Positions 1 through 8,634 of a DNA stretch of 64,000 bases are shown here, piece after piece (positions within the stretch are counted from its first letter, which is position 1; every line of letters starts with the position of its first letter). A program made the position numbers and the translations under genes. This DNA comes from Streptomyces sp. NBC_00536 (GTDB taxonomy: Bacteria; Actinomycetota; Actinomycetes; Streptomycetales; Streptomycetaceae). The notes below the pieces were generated by a model that was not told where the DNA came from, searched no databases, and saw only the letters and a program-made list of their open reading frames with translations. The stretch is taken from assembly GCF_036346295.1 (NCBI RefSeq), contig NZ_CP107819.1, positions 744,001 to 808,000 on the forward strand, read 5' to 3'.

Positions 1-1
1 C

Positions 2-928
2 CCGTCCATGCACAATGCCCAGCCCTGGAAGTTCGTCTTCCGGCCGGCCACCGGGGTGGTCGAACTCCACGGCGACCCCGGCCGGGCCATGGTCCATGCC
101 GACCCCGACCACCGGGCTCTCCACGTCGGCTGCGCGGCCGCGTTGTTCAACCTGCGGGTGTCCGCCGCCTGGGCGGGCTGGGAGTCAGCCGTCCGCCTGT
201 TCCCCGACAGCGGCGATCCGTGGCTCCTCGCCACGGTCGACCTCAAGCGGGCCGAAGCGCCGGACGAGCCGCTGGCCGCGCTGCGTCCGGCCGTGCGCAG
301 GCGGCACTCCAGCCGTTTCCCCTTCACTGAAGAGGAGATCCCCGCTCCGCTGCTGGACGGCCTGCGGTCCGCCGCGCTGCTGGAAGGGTGCCGCTTGTCG
401 GTGCCGGGTGCCTGGCACACCGAGACCGTGCTGGGTCTCATCCACGACTCCGAGCACCGTGAGGAGACGGACCCCGCCTTGCGGGAGGAGACGGCGGCGT
501 GGACCCACTCCGGTACCCCAGGGGGGCAGACCCGGCCGGACGGCATTCCCGCCTCGGCGTTCGGCCCTCGTCAGTCCGGCCCGGGAGCCGCGGTACGCGA
601 CTTCGGCCGCTCCCGGCCCGTACCCGGCCGGGGGTGGGCGGCCTTCGAACGGCGGCCGCAGATCGCACTGCTGGGTACGTCCGGCGACGGACCCGGGGAC
701 TGGCTCCGCGCCGGCCAGGCCCTGGAACGGGTCCTGCTCCAGGCCACCGCCGACGGGCTGGTCGCCTCCATGACCTCGCAGCCGCTCGAATGGCCCGAAC
801 TGCGCTGGACGGTACGCGACCCGGCTGCCTCGATGAGCCACGTCCAGATGGTGCTCCGGCTCGGCTACGGCCCCCAGGGACCCGCCACGCCCCGACGCCC
901 CGTGGCCGATGTCTTCGAGGTCCGATGA
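2..928 (+). CDS. Acg-like nitroreductase-family protein, 5' truncated by window edge
   Basis: The reading frame is open from the first complete codon (Pro-Ser before MHNAQPW), so the true start lies upstream of the window. The SxHNAQPW motif is the hallmark near the N-terminus of the Acg family, nitroreductase-fold proteins related to FMN oxidoreductases and known from the mycobacterial dormancy (DosR) regulon. The C-terminus has the RLGYG and VADVF motifs typical of the family, so the 3' end is intact. Acg proteins are thought to bind FMN without ordinary nitroreductase activity; that is family knowledge, not visible here. The nearby alcohol dehydrogenase, Rv1733c-like protein and CBS remnant fit a DevR/OsdR-type stress island. 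An insertion sequence follows directly downstream. Confidence 0.8.
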   Translation, partial: PSMHNAQPWKFVFRPATGVVELHGDPGRAMVHADPDHRALHVGCAAALFNLRVSAAWAGWESAVRLFPDSGDPWLLATVDLKRAEAPDEPLAALRPAVRRRHSSRFPFTEEEIPAPLLDGLRSAALLEGCRLSVPGAWHTETVLGLIHDSEHREETDPALREETAAWTHSGTPGGQTRPDGIPASAFGPRQSGPGAAVRDFGRSRPVPGRGWAAFERRPQIALLGTSGDGPGDWLRAGQALERVLLQATADGLVASMTSQPLEWPELRWTVRDPAASMSHVQMVLRLGYGPQGPATPRRPVADVFEVR

Positions 929-2464
929 GCCGGCCGCGGCCCCGACCGCCGGTCTGACAATGCCGCGTCCTTGCAGTCCTGAAAGGTCTCAGTCATCCCT
1001 ACGTTGTTCTGCGGGACCGGGCGAGCCCTTCGTATGGTTCTCCCACCCAGGGGCGTCGGGTGTGGCTTTCAAACTTCTGCCGCTTGTGGCTACCAACGAT
1101 TGGCCGCCCGACGCCCCACGACGACTCGGCTGCCAATTAGGAATTGCGACTCGATCGCTCCGTAGGGAATCGACAGCGACGTCGTCCGTGGTACGTCCGC
1201 ACAGTCCGACGCACGGAGGAACCAAGTGGCCGCCATCTGGGCCGGTATCGACGCAGGCAAGACCCACCACCACTGCGTGGTCATCGACGAGAACGGCCGC
1301 CGGCTGCTCTCGCGACGAGTCGCCAACGACGAGCCGGAGCTCCTCCAACTCCTCGCCGACGTCCTGGACCTGGGCGACGAGGTGACCTGGGGCATCGACC
1401 TGGCCGACGGCGGAGCCGCCCTGGTGATCGCAGTGCTCCTGGGCCACGGCCAGCGCGCCTTCTACATCTCCGGACGGGCCATCAACCGCGCCTCCGAGGG
1501 CTACCGCGGCGAGGGCAAGACCGACGCCAAGGACGCGGCGGTGATCGCCGACCAGACCCGCATCCGCCGCGACCTGCAGCTCCTGCGGACCAGCGACGAG
1601 GTCGCCACTGACCTCAAGATCCTCACCGCCCACCGCTCGGACCTGGTCGCCGACCGCACCCGCACCGTCAACCGCCTCCGCGCCCTCCTGACCGGCATCT
1701 TCCCCGCGCTGGACCGGGCCCTGGACCTCACCAATGCCGGGCCGCTGACGCTGCTGACCGGCTATCAGACCCCGGCCGCCCTGCGACGCCTGGGCACCAA
1801 GCGGCTGGAGAGCTGGCTGCGGAACCGCGGCGTTCGTGGCGCCGGCCAGATCGCCGAGGCTGCGCTGGAGGCCGCCGGCAGCCAGCACACGAGCGTCCCG
1901 GGCGAGAGGACGGCAGCCTGGATGGTCCACACCTTGGCCGCCCAGGTGATAGCCCTCAACCAGCAGGTAGCCGAGATGGACAAGCTCATCGCGGCCCGGT
2001 TCCGCGAGCACCGCGATGCAGAGATCCTCGCCGGCCTGCCGGGCCTGGGTCCCATCCTCGGGGCCGAGTTCCTGGCCGCCACCGGCGGGGACATGGACGC
2101 CTTCGCCACTCCCGATCGCCTCGCCGGCTTCGGTGGAGTCGCGCCCGCACCCCGTGACTCCGGCAAGATCAGCGGCAACCTCCGCCGCCCGCAACGCTAC
2201 AACCGCAAGCTCCAGCGCGTCTTCTACACCTCCGCGTTGATCAGCATCCGCTGTTGCGAGGAATCGCGGCGCTTCTACGACCGCAAGCGCGCCGAGGGCA
2301 AACGCCATACCCAGGCCGTCCTCGCCCTGGCCCGGCGTCGCGTCAACGTCATCTGGGCGCTTCTGCGCGACGGACGGCGCTACGAGCCAGCTCCGCCGGC
2401 AAGGGCTGCCGCATAGGAAGGGACGCGACACGCTGCGCGCGGCCAGTTGGTCCGACCGACCCCG
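929..2464 (+). mobile_element. IS110-family insertion sequence (maximal interval)
   Basis: The interval between two intact flanking genes holds one IS110-type transposase, about 297 nt of non-coding DNA in front of it and only 48 nt behind it. IS110 elements normally lack terminal inverted repeats and target duplications, so the exact ends cannot be placed by eye; the true element lies somewhere inside this interval. The long left and short right non-coding ends match the IS110 layout, in which the left end can encode a bridge RNA that guides target choice. No flanking gene is visibly interrupted. Confidence 0.6.
1226..2416 (+). CDS. IS110-family transposase (DEDD/serine recombinase)
   Basis: A 396-aa protein of normal IS110 length with both family domains. 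The N-terminal RuvC-like DEDD domain shows GIDAGKTHH (first Asp), WGIDLADG, and KTDAKDAAVIAD (paired Asp near residue 100). The C-terminal transposase_20 domain shows GLGPILGAEFLA, the helix-hairpin-like FGGVAPAPRDSGK with the conserved serine, and RRPQRYNRKLQR. It would cut and rejoin DNA of its own element. The start is GTG at 1226, preceded by a GGAGGA ribosome site at 1215-1220. No frameshift or internal stop is seen, so the element may be active. Confidence 0.92.
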   Translation: MAAIWAGIDAGKTHHHCVVIDENGRRLLSRRVANDEPELLQLLADVLDLGDEVTWGIDLADGGAALVIAVLLGHGQRAFYISGRAINRASEGYRGEGKTDAKDAAVIADQTRIRRDLQLLRTSDEVATDLKILTAHRSDLVADRTRTVNRLRALLTGIFPALDRALDLTNAGPLTLLTGYQTPAALRRLGTKRLESWLRNRGVRGAGQIAEAALEAAGSQHTSVPGERTAAWMVHTLAAQVIALNQQVAEMDKLIAARFREHRDAEILAGLPGLGPILGAEFLAATGGDMDAFATPDRLAGFGGVAPAPRDSGKISGNLRRPQRYNRKLQRVFYTSALISIRCCEESRRFYDRKRAEGKRHTQAVLALARRRVNVIWALLRDGRRYEPAPPARAAA

Positions 2465-2902
2465 TCAGACCAGGCAAAACTCGTTACCTTCCGGGTCTGC
2501 CATCACCACGTGATCCGGCCTGCCCTGCAACTCGTCCTCGCGGACCACGGTCGCGCCCGCAGCGGTCAACCGCTCCACCGCCTCGACCACGCGCGGCCAG
2601 CGCACCTCCCACGGGGTTTCACGGCCGCCACCAACTTGCACGTCGATATGCAGCCGGTTCTTCGCCACCTTCGGCTCCGGCACCTTCAGGAAGGACATGG
2701 TGGGGCCCACGCCGTCCGGATCTGAGAGGTACGCCCCGTCATCCCACTCGTCCTCCGGAACCTCATGATGCGAGAACCACTCCTCCCAGCTCCCGAACCC
2801 TGCGGGCGCGGGCTTCTCCTCGTAGCCCAACGCCAGCGCCCAGAACGCGGCCAGTTTCGCCGGGTACGCGCAGTCGATCGTCAAGCTCCACTTGGTCCCC
2901 AT
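2465..2902 (-). CDS. VOC/glyoxalase-like domain protein
   Basis: A 145-aa single-domain protein starting MGTKWSLTIDCAYPAKLAAFWALALGY, a typical glyoxalase-like (VOC superfamily) opening, and ending in RPDHVVMADPEGNEFCLV, the usual metal-ligand beta-alpha-beta-beta-beta module. The ORF can be read 16 codons further upstream, but the start at 2902 has a GGGAGG ribosome site at the right distance and matches the family's length. The substrate is unknown. It lies convergent to the transposase with only 48 nt between them. Confidence 0.8.
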   Translation of the reverse strand: MGTKWSLTIDCAYPAKLAAFWALALGYEEKPAPAGFGSWEEWFSHHEVPEDEWDDGAYLSDPDGVGPTMSFLKVPEPKVAKNRLHIDVQVGGGRETPWEVRWPRVVEAVERLTAAGATVVREDELQGRPDHVVMADPEGNEFCLV

Positions 2903-2996
2903 GAGCCCTCCCCAGTCGGATGAACGGACTGTACCGCGCACCTCCGACACATCCTGCCCGCTACCTCAAGCGTGCGCCGCGGCTTGACGAACGGCA

Positions 2997-3620
2997 TTAG
3001 GAATCGTTGGCTCCCGGTTCACTGCGCAGCCGACCGGACCAGCGCGGCTCGATGTCTTCCCATGCGCGGTCCCATGCGTTCAGGCAGTCCGCGTCGACGC
3101 AACGGAGCTTGAACCAGACGAGTCCCCCGGCGGACAGCGCGAGCAGCCCGGACACCGCGGCCCCGGCGGCGACGGCGGTGGAGACGACTTCCGCGTCGGG
3201 TCGGGGTGCGGGTGTCACCTGACCCGTGTCGTCCACCCAGAGCGTGACCGCCCCGCCCGCAGGTGTGCCGTCCGGGACGAGGATCCTGGCGGTGTGGCGG
3301 TGGGACGCGGGGTATTCCCAGGAGGCTTGCGCCATCGCCGTGCGGGTATTGCTGAAGCGGCCGGAGAGCACCCGGTCGGCCTGGTCCGTGGTCATGGCCG
3401 ACACCCGGTGACGGTGCAGTGCCTCCGCCTGGGCGGTACGGGCCTCGGCGTCGCGGACGGCCGTTCCGGCCGCGACGCCGCAGACCACGGCGACGAGCAG
3501 GAAGAGCCTGAAGGCGGCGAGCCATCGGGTACGCGTACGGTCGGCGGCGCGGCGCAGTGGATTCGGACGACGGCCGCCCGGGCGTCGCCGCGGGTCCTTC
3601 TCCGAAGGGGTCTCGAACAT
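2997..3620 (-). CDS. Rv1733c-like two-helix membrane protein
   Basis: A 207-aa protein starting MFETPSEKDPRRRPGGR. It has a basic cytoplasmic tail, a first transmembrane helix at about residues 32-51 (FRLFLLVAVVCGVAAGTAV), a soluble segment of about 95 residues that includes ARILVPDGTPAGGAVTLWVDDTGQ, and a second helix at about 145-168. This layout and the VxxGxPxGxxVxLWVDxxG motif are those of the Rv1733c family, membrane proteins found in mycobacterial and streptomycete dormancy regulons; biochemical function is unknown. The frame is open upstream, but that part encodes a flavodoxin remnant. The ATG at 3620 has a GGAGG site 7 nt upstream and was chosen. Confidence 0.7.
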   Translation of the reverse strand: MFETPSEKDPRRRPGGRRPNPLRRAADRTRTRWLAAFRLFLLVAVVCGVAAGTAVRDAEARTAQAEALHRHRVSAMTTDQADRVLSGRFSNTRTAMAQASWEYPASHRHTARILVPDGTPAGGAVTLWVDDTGQVTPAPRPDAEVVSTAVAAGAAVSGLLALSAGGLVWFKLRCVDADCLNAWDRAWEDIEPRWSGRLRSEPGANDS

Positions 3621-3654
3621 GTGGCACCTCCGTGCCATGGCCTGGTCGGATCGC

Positions 3655-3908
3655 TCAGTTGAGGGCGGCGAGCTCGGCGCCGATGTGGCGGGTTCTGCGG
3701 AGCGGTCCAGCGGACCGCTGCTCAACAGCCAGACCGGACGGTGCTTGAGGGCGTCGGCATCGCGTTCGGCGCGGCGCTTGGCCGTGCGGCTCCAGTGCCC
3801 CGCGTACAGGGCCCCGCCGAGGACCACGGCGTCGTAGCCGACCTCCGTCCCGGCGGTGGGGGCTTCGGTGGGCGAGGGTCCTTGTGTGCGGCCGTTCGCG
3901 GCGGTCAC
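3655..3908 (-). pseudogene. Flavodoxin-domain protein remnant
   Basis: The segment encodes [18 protein letters not shown] and RPVWLLSSGPL, the second beta-strand region and the SSGP turn of flavodoxin_5-type proteins, but the N-terminal FMN phosphate loop is missing. After the SSGPL motif the frame shifts: a second frame carries a typical flavodoxin C-terminus (HIGAELAALN) ending in a stop at 3655. About 60 central residues also appear to be gone. Its GTG overlaps the stop of the alcohol dehydrogenase gene by 4 nt, so it may still be translated by coupling. It is probably a decayed member of the same stress operon. Confidence 0.6.
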
Positions 3909-4993
3909 GTCCTGTCGGTCTCGTGCGGGGCCGTCTCGGCGACCACGTCGTGCCGGGGGCCACCGAGTACGACCTTCAGGGCGCCGGTGTCAGCGGCGCG
4001 GGAGAATACGTCGTACGCCTCTTCCATCTGCCCCAGCTCGAAGCGGTGGGTGATCAGCTCGCTCCCGGGGAGGCGGCCGGCGGCCATCATGCGGAGCAGC
4101 ATCGGGGTGGAGCTGGTGTCGACCAGGCCCGTGGTGATGGTGACGTCCTTGATCCACAGGTCTTCGAGGTGCAGGGTGGCGGGCTTGCCGTGGACGCCGA
4201 TGTTGGCCACGTGGCCACCGGGGCGGACCATGCGCGTGCACATTTCGAAGGCGTCCGGGACGCCGACGGCCTCGATGACCACGTCGGCGCCGAGCCCGTC
4301 GGTGAGGTCGGTGACGAGCTGTTCCGGCTGGTCGCTCGCGCCGGCGGTCGCATCGGCGCCGAAGGCACGGGCGGCCGCCAGCCTCGACTCCGCGAGGTCG
4401 ACGGCGATGATCCGGCCGGGGCTGTACAGGCCGGCGGTGGCGATGGCCGCGAGGCCGATCGGGCCCGCACCGACCACCACGACGGTGTCGCCCGGCCGGA
4501 CGTTCCCGTTGAGCACGCCCACCTCGTAGGAGGTGGGGAAGATGTCGGCCAGGAGGACGGCGTCCTGGCTGGAGACGGCGCTGGGCAGCGCGTGGACGGA
4601 CAGGTCGGCGAAGGGGACGCGGACGTACTCGGCCTGGGTCCCGTCGATGGTGTGGCCGAGCACCCAGCCACCGCCGCCGCGGCACTGCCCGTAGCGGCTC
4701 TCCCGGCAGTAGCGGCAACGGCCGCACGAGGAGATGCAGGAGATGAGCACCCGGTCCCCGGGGCGGACGGAGCGCACGTCGCCGCCGGTCTCCACCACGG
4801 TTCCGACGGCCTCGTGGCCCAGGATCCGGCCGGGGGTCACCTCGGGTACGTCGCCCTTGACGATGTGCAGGTCGGTGCCGCAGATGGTCACCGCGTCGAC
4901 CCGGACGATCGCGTCGGCTGCATCCTTGATCGCGGGGTCCGGGACGTCCTGCCAAGCGGTCTGCCCCGGGCCGTGGAAGACGAGTGCCTTCAT
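3905..4993 (-). CDS. Zinc-dependent alcohol dehydrogenase (MDR family)
   Basis: A 362-aa medium-chain dehydrogenase/reductase. Catalytic zinc ligands appear as CGTDLHI (Cys near 38) and GHEAVG (His near 60). The structural zinc site is the four-cysteine cluster in [19 protein letters not shown] (about 96-115). The Rossmann NAD(P) site is [12 protein letters not shown] near 175. It should oxidise alcohols or reduce aldehydes in the cytoplasm; the substrate is not readable. Alcohol dehydrogenases of this kind sit in DevR/OsdR-type gene groups. It is divergent from the metallo-beta-lactamase gene across 177 nt that hold two GC-rich palindromes, and it heads the leftward group with the flavodoxin remnant and the Rv1733c-like gene. 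Confidence 0.88.
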   Translation of the reverse strand: MKALVFHGPGQTAWQDVPDPAIKDAADAIVRVDAVTICGTDLHIVKGDVPEVTPGRILGHEAVGTVVETGGDVRSVRPGDRVLISCISSCGRCRYCRESRYGQCRGGGGWVLGHTIDGTQAEYVRVPFADLSVHALPSAVSSQDAVLLADIFPTSYEVGVLNGNVRPGDTVVVVGAGPIGLAAIATAGLYSPGRIIAVDLAESRLAAARAFGADATAGASDQPEQLVTDLTDGLGADVVIEAVGVPDAFEMCTRMVRPGGHVANIGVHGKPATLHLEDLWIKDVTITTGLVDTSSTPMLLRMMAAGRLPGSELITHRFELGQMEEAYDVFSRAADTGALKVVLGGPRHDVVAETAPHETDRT

Positions 4994-5066
4994 GGCGTCG
5001 TCCTTCTTCCTGTGTCTCGTCGGGTGGGGACAGTGCCAGGCTGGCCCGGTGGCCGCCCCGGGTACA

Positions 5067-5103
5067 GGGGCCGGTCGGCCCCCGGCCGGGACCTGTCGGC
5101 CCC
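5067..5103. promoter_or_regulatory. Two tandem candidate DevR/OsdR-type boxes
   Basis: Between the divergent dehydrogenase and metallo-beta-lactamase genes lie GGGGCCGGTCGGCCCC (5067-5082, 7-nt inverted arms around GT) and GGGACCTGTCGGCCCC (5088-5103), spaced 21 nt apart, two helical turns. The GGGxC...GxCCC arms resemble DevR-type dormancy boxes, which would fit the gene content. This is a by-eye match only. Confidence 0.35.
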
Positions 5104-5170
5104 CTCTCCGCGCCGCGTGGCGGATGCGATGGTGAAGACCGGTACCCGCCCCGAAAGGAGGGCCGCCGCC

Positions 5171-6604
5171 ATGACCGAGACAGCCCCGATGACCGCCCCG
5201 TCGACGTCGGCCTCACGTCCCGCGCTGCTGCGCTTCCTGGGGGGCGTGCGGACCGTGACCGGCAGCAAGTTCCTGGTCGAGAGCGACCACGCCCGGATCC
5301 TCGTCGACTGCGGTCTCTTCCAGGGTTTCGCGGACCTGCGTCGTCGCAACTGGGAGAAGCTGCCCTGCGACGCCGCCGACATCCACGCCGTGGTCGTCAC
5401 CCACGCCCACCTGGACCACTGCGGTTACCTGCCCCGGCTGGTCCGGCACGGCTTCCGCGGCCCCATCCTGACCAGCGCGCACACCGCCCGGCTGGCCGAG
5501 ATCGTGCTCCGTGACAGCGCGAAGCTGCAGAGGGAAGCGGCAGGGCACGCCAACGAGCACGGCTGGTCGAAGCACCGGCCCGCGTCGCCGCTCTACGACG
5601 ACAGCGATGTGGACCAGACCGTCAAGTTCTTCGATCCCGTCCCGATGGGCGAAGAAATCGAGATCATGGCGGGGACCAGGCTGCGGCTGCACCGCGGCGG
5701 GCACATCCTCGGATCCGCCTGGGTCCACCTCACGCTGGAGGACGGCCACACGCTCGCCACCAGCGGCGACCTCGGCCGCCCCGGGCATCCCCTGCTCCTC
5801 CCGCCGGAGCCGTTCTCGGGCGCCGACGTGCTGCTGATGGAGTCCACCTACGGGGACCGCCACCATGATCACGAGACGGCCCAGCGGGAGTTCGCCGCCG
5901 TCATCAGCCGCACCCTCGCGCGGGGAGGCACCGTGGTGATCCCGGCCTTCGCGATCGACCGCACCGAGGTGGTGCTCCATGAACTCGCCGTCCTGCGCCG
6001 CGAGGGCGTCCTGCCGCGGAACGTCCCCGTGTACGTGGACAGCCCCATGGCGCTGGCGGCCCTGGACGTCTACCGCGACGCCCTCCGGTCCCGCTCGCCC
6101 GAGCTGCGGCCGGAGGCCCTGGCCCAGGGCGAGCGGGCGATCAGCCCGGACCCCTTCCTCGCCACCCGCACCGTGCAGGAATCGATCGACATCAGCAACG
6201 CCGGAGGACCGGCCGTCATCGTCTCCTCCGCCGGCATGGCGACGGGCGGGCGCGTCCTGCACCACCTGAGCAGGGTCCTCCCCGACCCGCGCAGCGCCGT
6301 GGTGATCGTCGGGTTCGCCGCCGCCGGCACCCGGGCCCGCGATCTCGTGGACGGCGCGCGCACGCTCAAGATGTTCGGCGAGTACGTCCCCGTACGGGCC
6401 GAGGTCGCCGACGTACCGCACTTCTCCGCCCATGCCGACGCCGGCCAGATCATCGACTGGCTGCGCGGCGCCCCCGCCCCGCACACCACCTACCTCGTCC
6501 ACGGCGAAGGTACCGCCTCGGAGACCCTGCGCGACCGCATCGACCGCGAGCTGGGGTGGACGGCCGTCGTGCCCAAGTCCGGGGAGGCCGTCCTGGTCCG
6601 CTGA
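5171..6604 (+). CDS. Beta-CASP metallo-beta-lactamase fold protein (probable RNase-like)
   Basis: A 477-aa protein with the zinc motif [12 protein letters not shown] near residue 76, the downstream [13 protein letters not shown] (second Asp ligand region), and a full beta-CASP insertion including [33 protein letters not shown] and [20 protein letters not shown]. The C-terminal [19 protein letters not shown] and YLVHGEG are the closing motifs of the CPSF73/YsrA-like RNase group. It probably cleaves RNA in the cytoplasm; DNA cannot be excluded. The frame runs open far upstream, but ATG at 5171 follows a GGAGG site at 5156-5160 and matches the family start. Such genes occur in streptomycete redox-stress islands. 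Confidence 0.85.
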   Translation: MTETAPMTAPSTSASRPALLRFLGGVRTVTGSKFLVESDHARILVDCGLFQGFADLRRRNWEKLPCDAADIHAVVVTHAHLDHCGYLPRLVRHGFRGPILTSAHTARLAEIVLRDSAKLQREAAGHANEHGWSKHRPASPLYDDSDVDQTVKFFDPVPMGEEIEIMAGTRLRLHRGGHILGSAWVHLTLEDGHTLATSGDLGRPGHPLLLPPEPFSGADVLLMESTYGDRHHDHETAQREFAAVISRTLARGGTVVIPAFAIDRTEVVLHELAVLRREGVLPRNVPVYVDSPMALAALDVYRDALRSRSPELRPEALAQGERAISPDPFLATRTVQESIDISNAGGPAVIVSSAGMATGGRVLHHLSRVLPDPRSAVVIVGFAAAGTRARDLVDGARTLKMFGEYVPVRAEVADVPHFSAHADAGQIIDWLRGAPAPHTTYLVHGEGTASETLRDRIDRELGWTAVVPKSGEAVLVR

Positions 6605-6612
6605 CCGGGGCC

Positions 6613-6644
6613 GCTGACCGGGCCGCACAGGCCCGGCGGTCAGC
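6613..6644 (+). terminator. Stem-loop terminator after the beta-CASP gene
   Basis: GCTGACCGGGCC (6613-6624) pairs with GGCCCGGCGGTCAGC (6630-6644) with a 3-nt bulge and a 5-nt loop, starting 9 nt after the stop codon. No T-run follows, as is usual in streptomycetes. Confidence 0.6.
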
Positions 6645-6733
6645 ACCGCGAGGCGCGTCCTTCCGGACGGACCCTCGACCCGCTCGCCCCCAGGCAGCGG
6701 CTCCGCTCGCCTGTGCACACTGAGGACTACACC

Positions 6734-6826
6734 ATGGCCTCCACCCCGTACACCGTCGCCGACGTCATGACCCCCGAGGTCGTGGCGGTCACCCTCCGGG
6801 CAACCGGCCGATTGCCGACCGGGTAG
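6734..6826 (+). pseudogene. CBS-domain protein remnant
   Basis: A 30-codon frame beginning MASTPYTVADVMTPEVVAVT matches the opening of actinobacterial CBS-domain (and CBS-BON) stress proteins, preceded by a GAGGA site. The frame then runs into a stop at 6824. In the +1 frame the next codons read NRPIADRVGDVSPEDVHPGG, which looks like continued coding sequence, so a frameshift plus a large deletion has removed nearly all of the two CBS motifs. Intact relatives are usually 130-230 residues long. Confidence 0.5.
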
Positions 6827-6923
6827 GCGACGTCAGCCCTGAGGACGTGCACCCGGGCGGGCTCGGCCTTCCGCCGGGCCCGCCACGCCGGCTCCACTCC
6901 GGAGCCGGACCGGTGTCACGTCA

Positions 6924-8396
6924 TCAGCGCTGCAGGGTCAGCAGACCCGGCCGGTAGGGCCACAGACCGTAGTCGCCGCCGACGTTGGGGTCGCGTCCCT
7001 GGTACAGGAACTGCAGGTTGCAGGGATCGACGGTGAAGGTCTGATCGGCGCTGGTGCGGATCAGTTCGCCATGACTGATGTCGTTGGTCCACGTGGCGCC
7101 GCTGTTGGCCTTGCCGGCGAAGGGGTTGCTCTCGCTCGCGGCCTGGGGCGTCCATGAGCCGTCCAGACTGGTGGCCGTGAACGAGCGGAAGTAGCGGCCC
7201 TGCGAGCCGATCGCCTCGACGATCATGAGGTAGCGGTCCTGGCCCTGGAGCTTGTAGACCTGCGGGGCTTCGAACAGGTTGTTCGTCGTGTCGCTCATGA
7301 TCACGGTCGAGTTCGAGCCGAAACTGCCCGGGAAGTTCCCGATCGGCATGCCGGCCCGGTAGATCTTGCCGTTGTCACCGGCGAAGAACAGGTACATGTT
7401 CGTCCCGTCACCGATGAGCGTCTGGTCGATGGGGCCCGTTCCGGAGCCGGCGATGCTTCCGGAGAAGAGCACCTGCGGTGATGACCAGCCGTTCGGGTTG
7501 GTGGGGTCGCTCGACGTCCGGTAGGAGAAGGCGGTCCCGCCCCACTGGTAGGAGAGCACCCAGATGTTCTTCGGCGCGAAGTAGAAGAGCGTGGGCGCGA
7601 CGGTCGACGTCGACATCCCGTTCTGGCCGGCCGAGGCCATCTCCGACCAGTTGGTGAACAGGCCGAAGTTCATCGAACCCCAATTGCTCCCGGTGTCGTG
7701 CGTCGTCGCATAGACGAGCTGCTTGCCGTTGTAGGGGGCGACGGTGAAGTCCTTGAGCGAGGCCCACCCGGCCTTGGGCTGCGCCAGCGCGCCCGTCGAT
7801 GTCCAGCGGTAGGTCGACGGAAGAGCGCACGGGCCGGGGTTGCCGGCGCCGACCCGGACGAGCTGCCACTGCTGGTTGGTGCCGCCCCAGTCGTCGTACT
7901 GGACGATGTTCGCGCCGTCGGCGGTGGAGCCGCCTTGTACTTCGAGGGCCTTGTTGCTGTGGCGCGCGATGAGCCTCAGGTAGCCGTCCGAGCTGTCGGC
8001 CAGCCGCCACTGCTGGTTGGTGCCGTTCACGTCGGCCCACTGGACGATCGAGGCGCCGTTGGCCGTGGACTTGCTCTGGACGTCCAGCACCTTGCCGGAG
8101 TGTCGGGACTTGATGCGGTAGTAGCCGTCGCCCGAGTCGACGAACTGCCACTGCTGCTGGTTCTGGTCGTTCCTGGTCCACTGGGTGATGCGGGCGCCGT
8201 CATTGGTCGCCAGGTTGTAGACGTCCAGGGCCTTGCCGCTGTTGCGGTTGACCAGCACGTATGAGGCGTCGGGGTCGACGGCCGTCGCCGCGCCGGCGGG
8301 CTGCACACCGAGGAAGGCGGCCAGGAGGAGCAAGGGCGCGAGGACGGCGAGCAGGCGTCGCCTCAGGTGGACCGGGGATGGTGGGCGAGACCACAT
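6924..8396 (-). CDS. Secreted GH62 alpha-L-arabinofuranosidase with ricin-type CBM13
   Basis: A 490-aa secreted enzyme that removes arabinose side chains from arabinoxylan. A signal peptide spans about residues 1-37 (cut after AGAA). A ricin B-type lectin domain (CBM13) spans about 43-181 with three QxW repeats (QQW at 81-83, 128-130, 175-177). The GH62 five-bladed propeller runs from about 190 to 490, with WASLKDFT (base Asp216), [11 protein letters not shown] (pKa-modulating Asp) and [11 protein letters not shown] (acid Glu). A ribosome site GAAGGAG precedes the ATG. It lies downstream of the GH10 xylanase, separated by an oxidoreductase remnant. The two probably act together on arabinoxylan. 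Confidence 0.93.
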   Translation of the reverse strand: MWSRPPSPVHLRRRLLAVLAPLLLLAAFLGVQPAGAATAVDPDASYVLVNRNSGKALDVYNLATNDGARITQWTRNDQNQQQWQFVDSGDGYYRIKSRHSGKVLDVQSKSTANGASIVQWADVNGTNQQWRLADSSDGYLRLIARHSNKALEVQGGSTADGANIVQYDDWGGTNQQWQLVRVGAGNPGPCALPSTYRWTSTGALAQPKAGWASLKDFTVAPYNGKQLVYATTHDTGSNWGSMNFGLFTNWSEMASAGQNGMSTSTVAPTLFYFAPKNIWVLSYQWGGTAFSYRTSSDPTNPNGWSSPQVLFSGSIAGSGTGPIDQTLIGDGTNMYLFFAGDNGKIYRAGMPIGNFPGSFGSNSTVIMSDTTNNLFEAPQVYKLQGQDRYLMIVEAIGSQGRYFRSFTATSLDGSWTPQAASESNPFAGKANSGATWTNDISHGELIRTSADQTFTVDPCNLQFLYQGRDPNVGGDYGLWPYRPGLLTLQR

Positions 8397-8411
8397 CAGA
8401 AGGGCTCCTTC

Positions 8412-8429
8412 GGGGGGGGTGGGGTGGGG
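8412..8429 (+). other. G-run tract (G8-T-G4-T-G4) in the GH62 leader
   Basis: The plus strand has eight Gs, then two G4 runs with single T spacers, a pattern able to form a G-quadruplex. It lies just upstream of the ribosome site of the leftward GH62 gene, so the G-rich strand is the template strand and the mRNA is C-rich. It may instead be only a slippage-prone homopolymer. Confidence 0.4.
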
Positions 8430-8462
8430 TGACCCCGACGGACCGCGGGGCGGACGCGTCAG

Positions 8463-8634
8463 GGGGTCGGCGGACGTTGGTCAGCGCGGTGGTGATGTCC
8501 AGGGCCCGGGAGTCGGCCCCTACGTCCACGTCGACGGCTGCCACGGTCGGGGCCCGGTGTGCCTGCGCGCGGAGGGCCGGAACGTGGCAGATGCCCGCGA
8601 TCCCGCCCGTTCCGGCGATCGCCGTCCTGATCAT
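8463..8634 (-). pseudogene. Gfo/Idh/MocA-family oxidoreductase N-terminal remnant
   Basis: A frame starting ATG at 8634, overlapping the GH10 stop codon as ATGA, reads MIRTAIAGTGGIAGICHVPAL and VAAVDVD. This is the N-terminal Rossmann strand-turn-helix (GxGGIA) and second strand of sugar-acid and sugar dehydrogenases of the Gfo/Idh/MocA family. After about 45 residues the similarity fades and the frame runs on as non-family sequence. More than 300 residues including the catalytic EKP motif are missing. The 4-nt overlap suggests the gene was once translationally coupled to the xylanase gene and was later deleted, leaving GH62 next to it. Confidence 0.6.

Noticed and set aside
989..2431. Open frame of 480 codons on the minus strand
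   Set aside because: It lies antisense to the IS110 transposase, has low-complexity Gly/Ala/Val composition and no domain; long antisense frames are normal in high-GC DNA.
3884..5170. In-frame 429-codon extension of the beta-CASP protein
   Set aside because: It is antisense to the alcohol dehydrogenase; the real start at 5171 has its own ribosome site and the family N-terminus.
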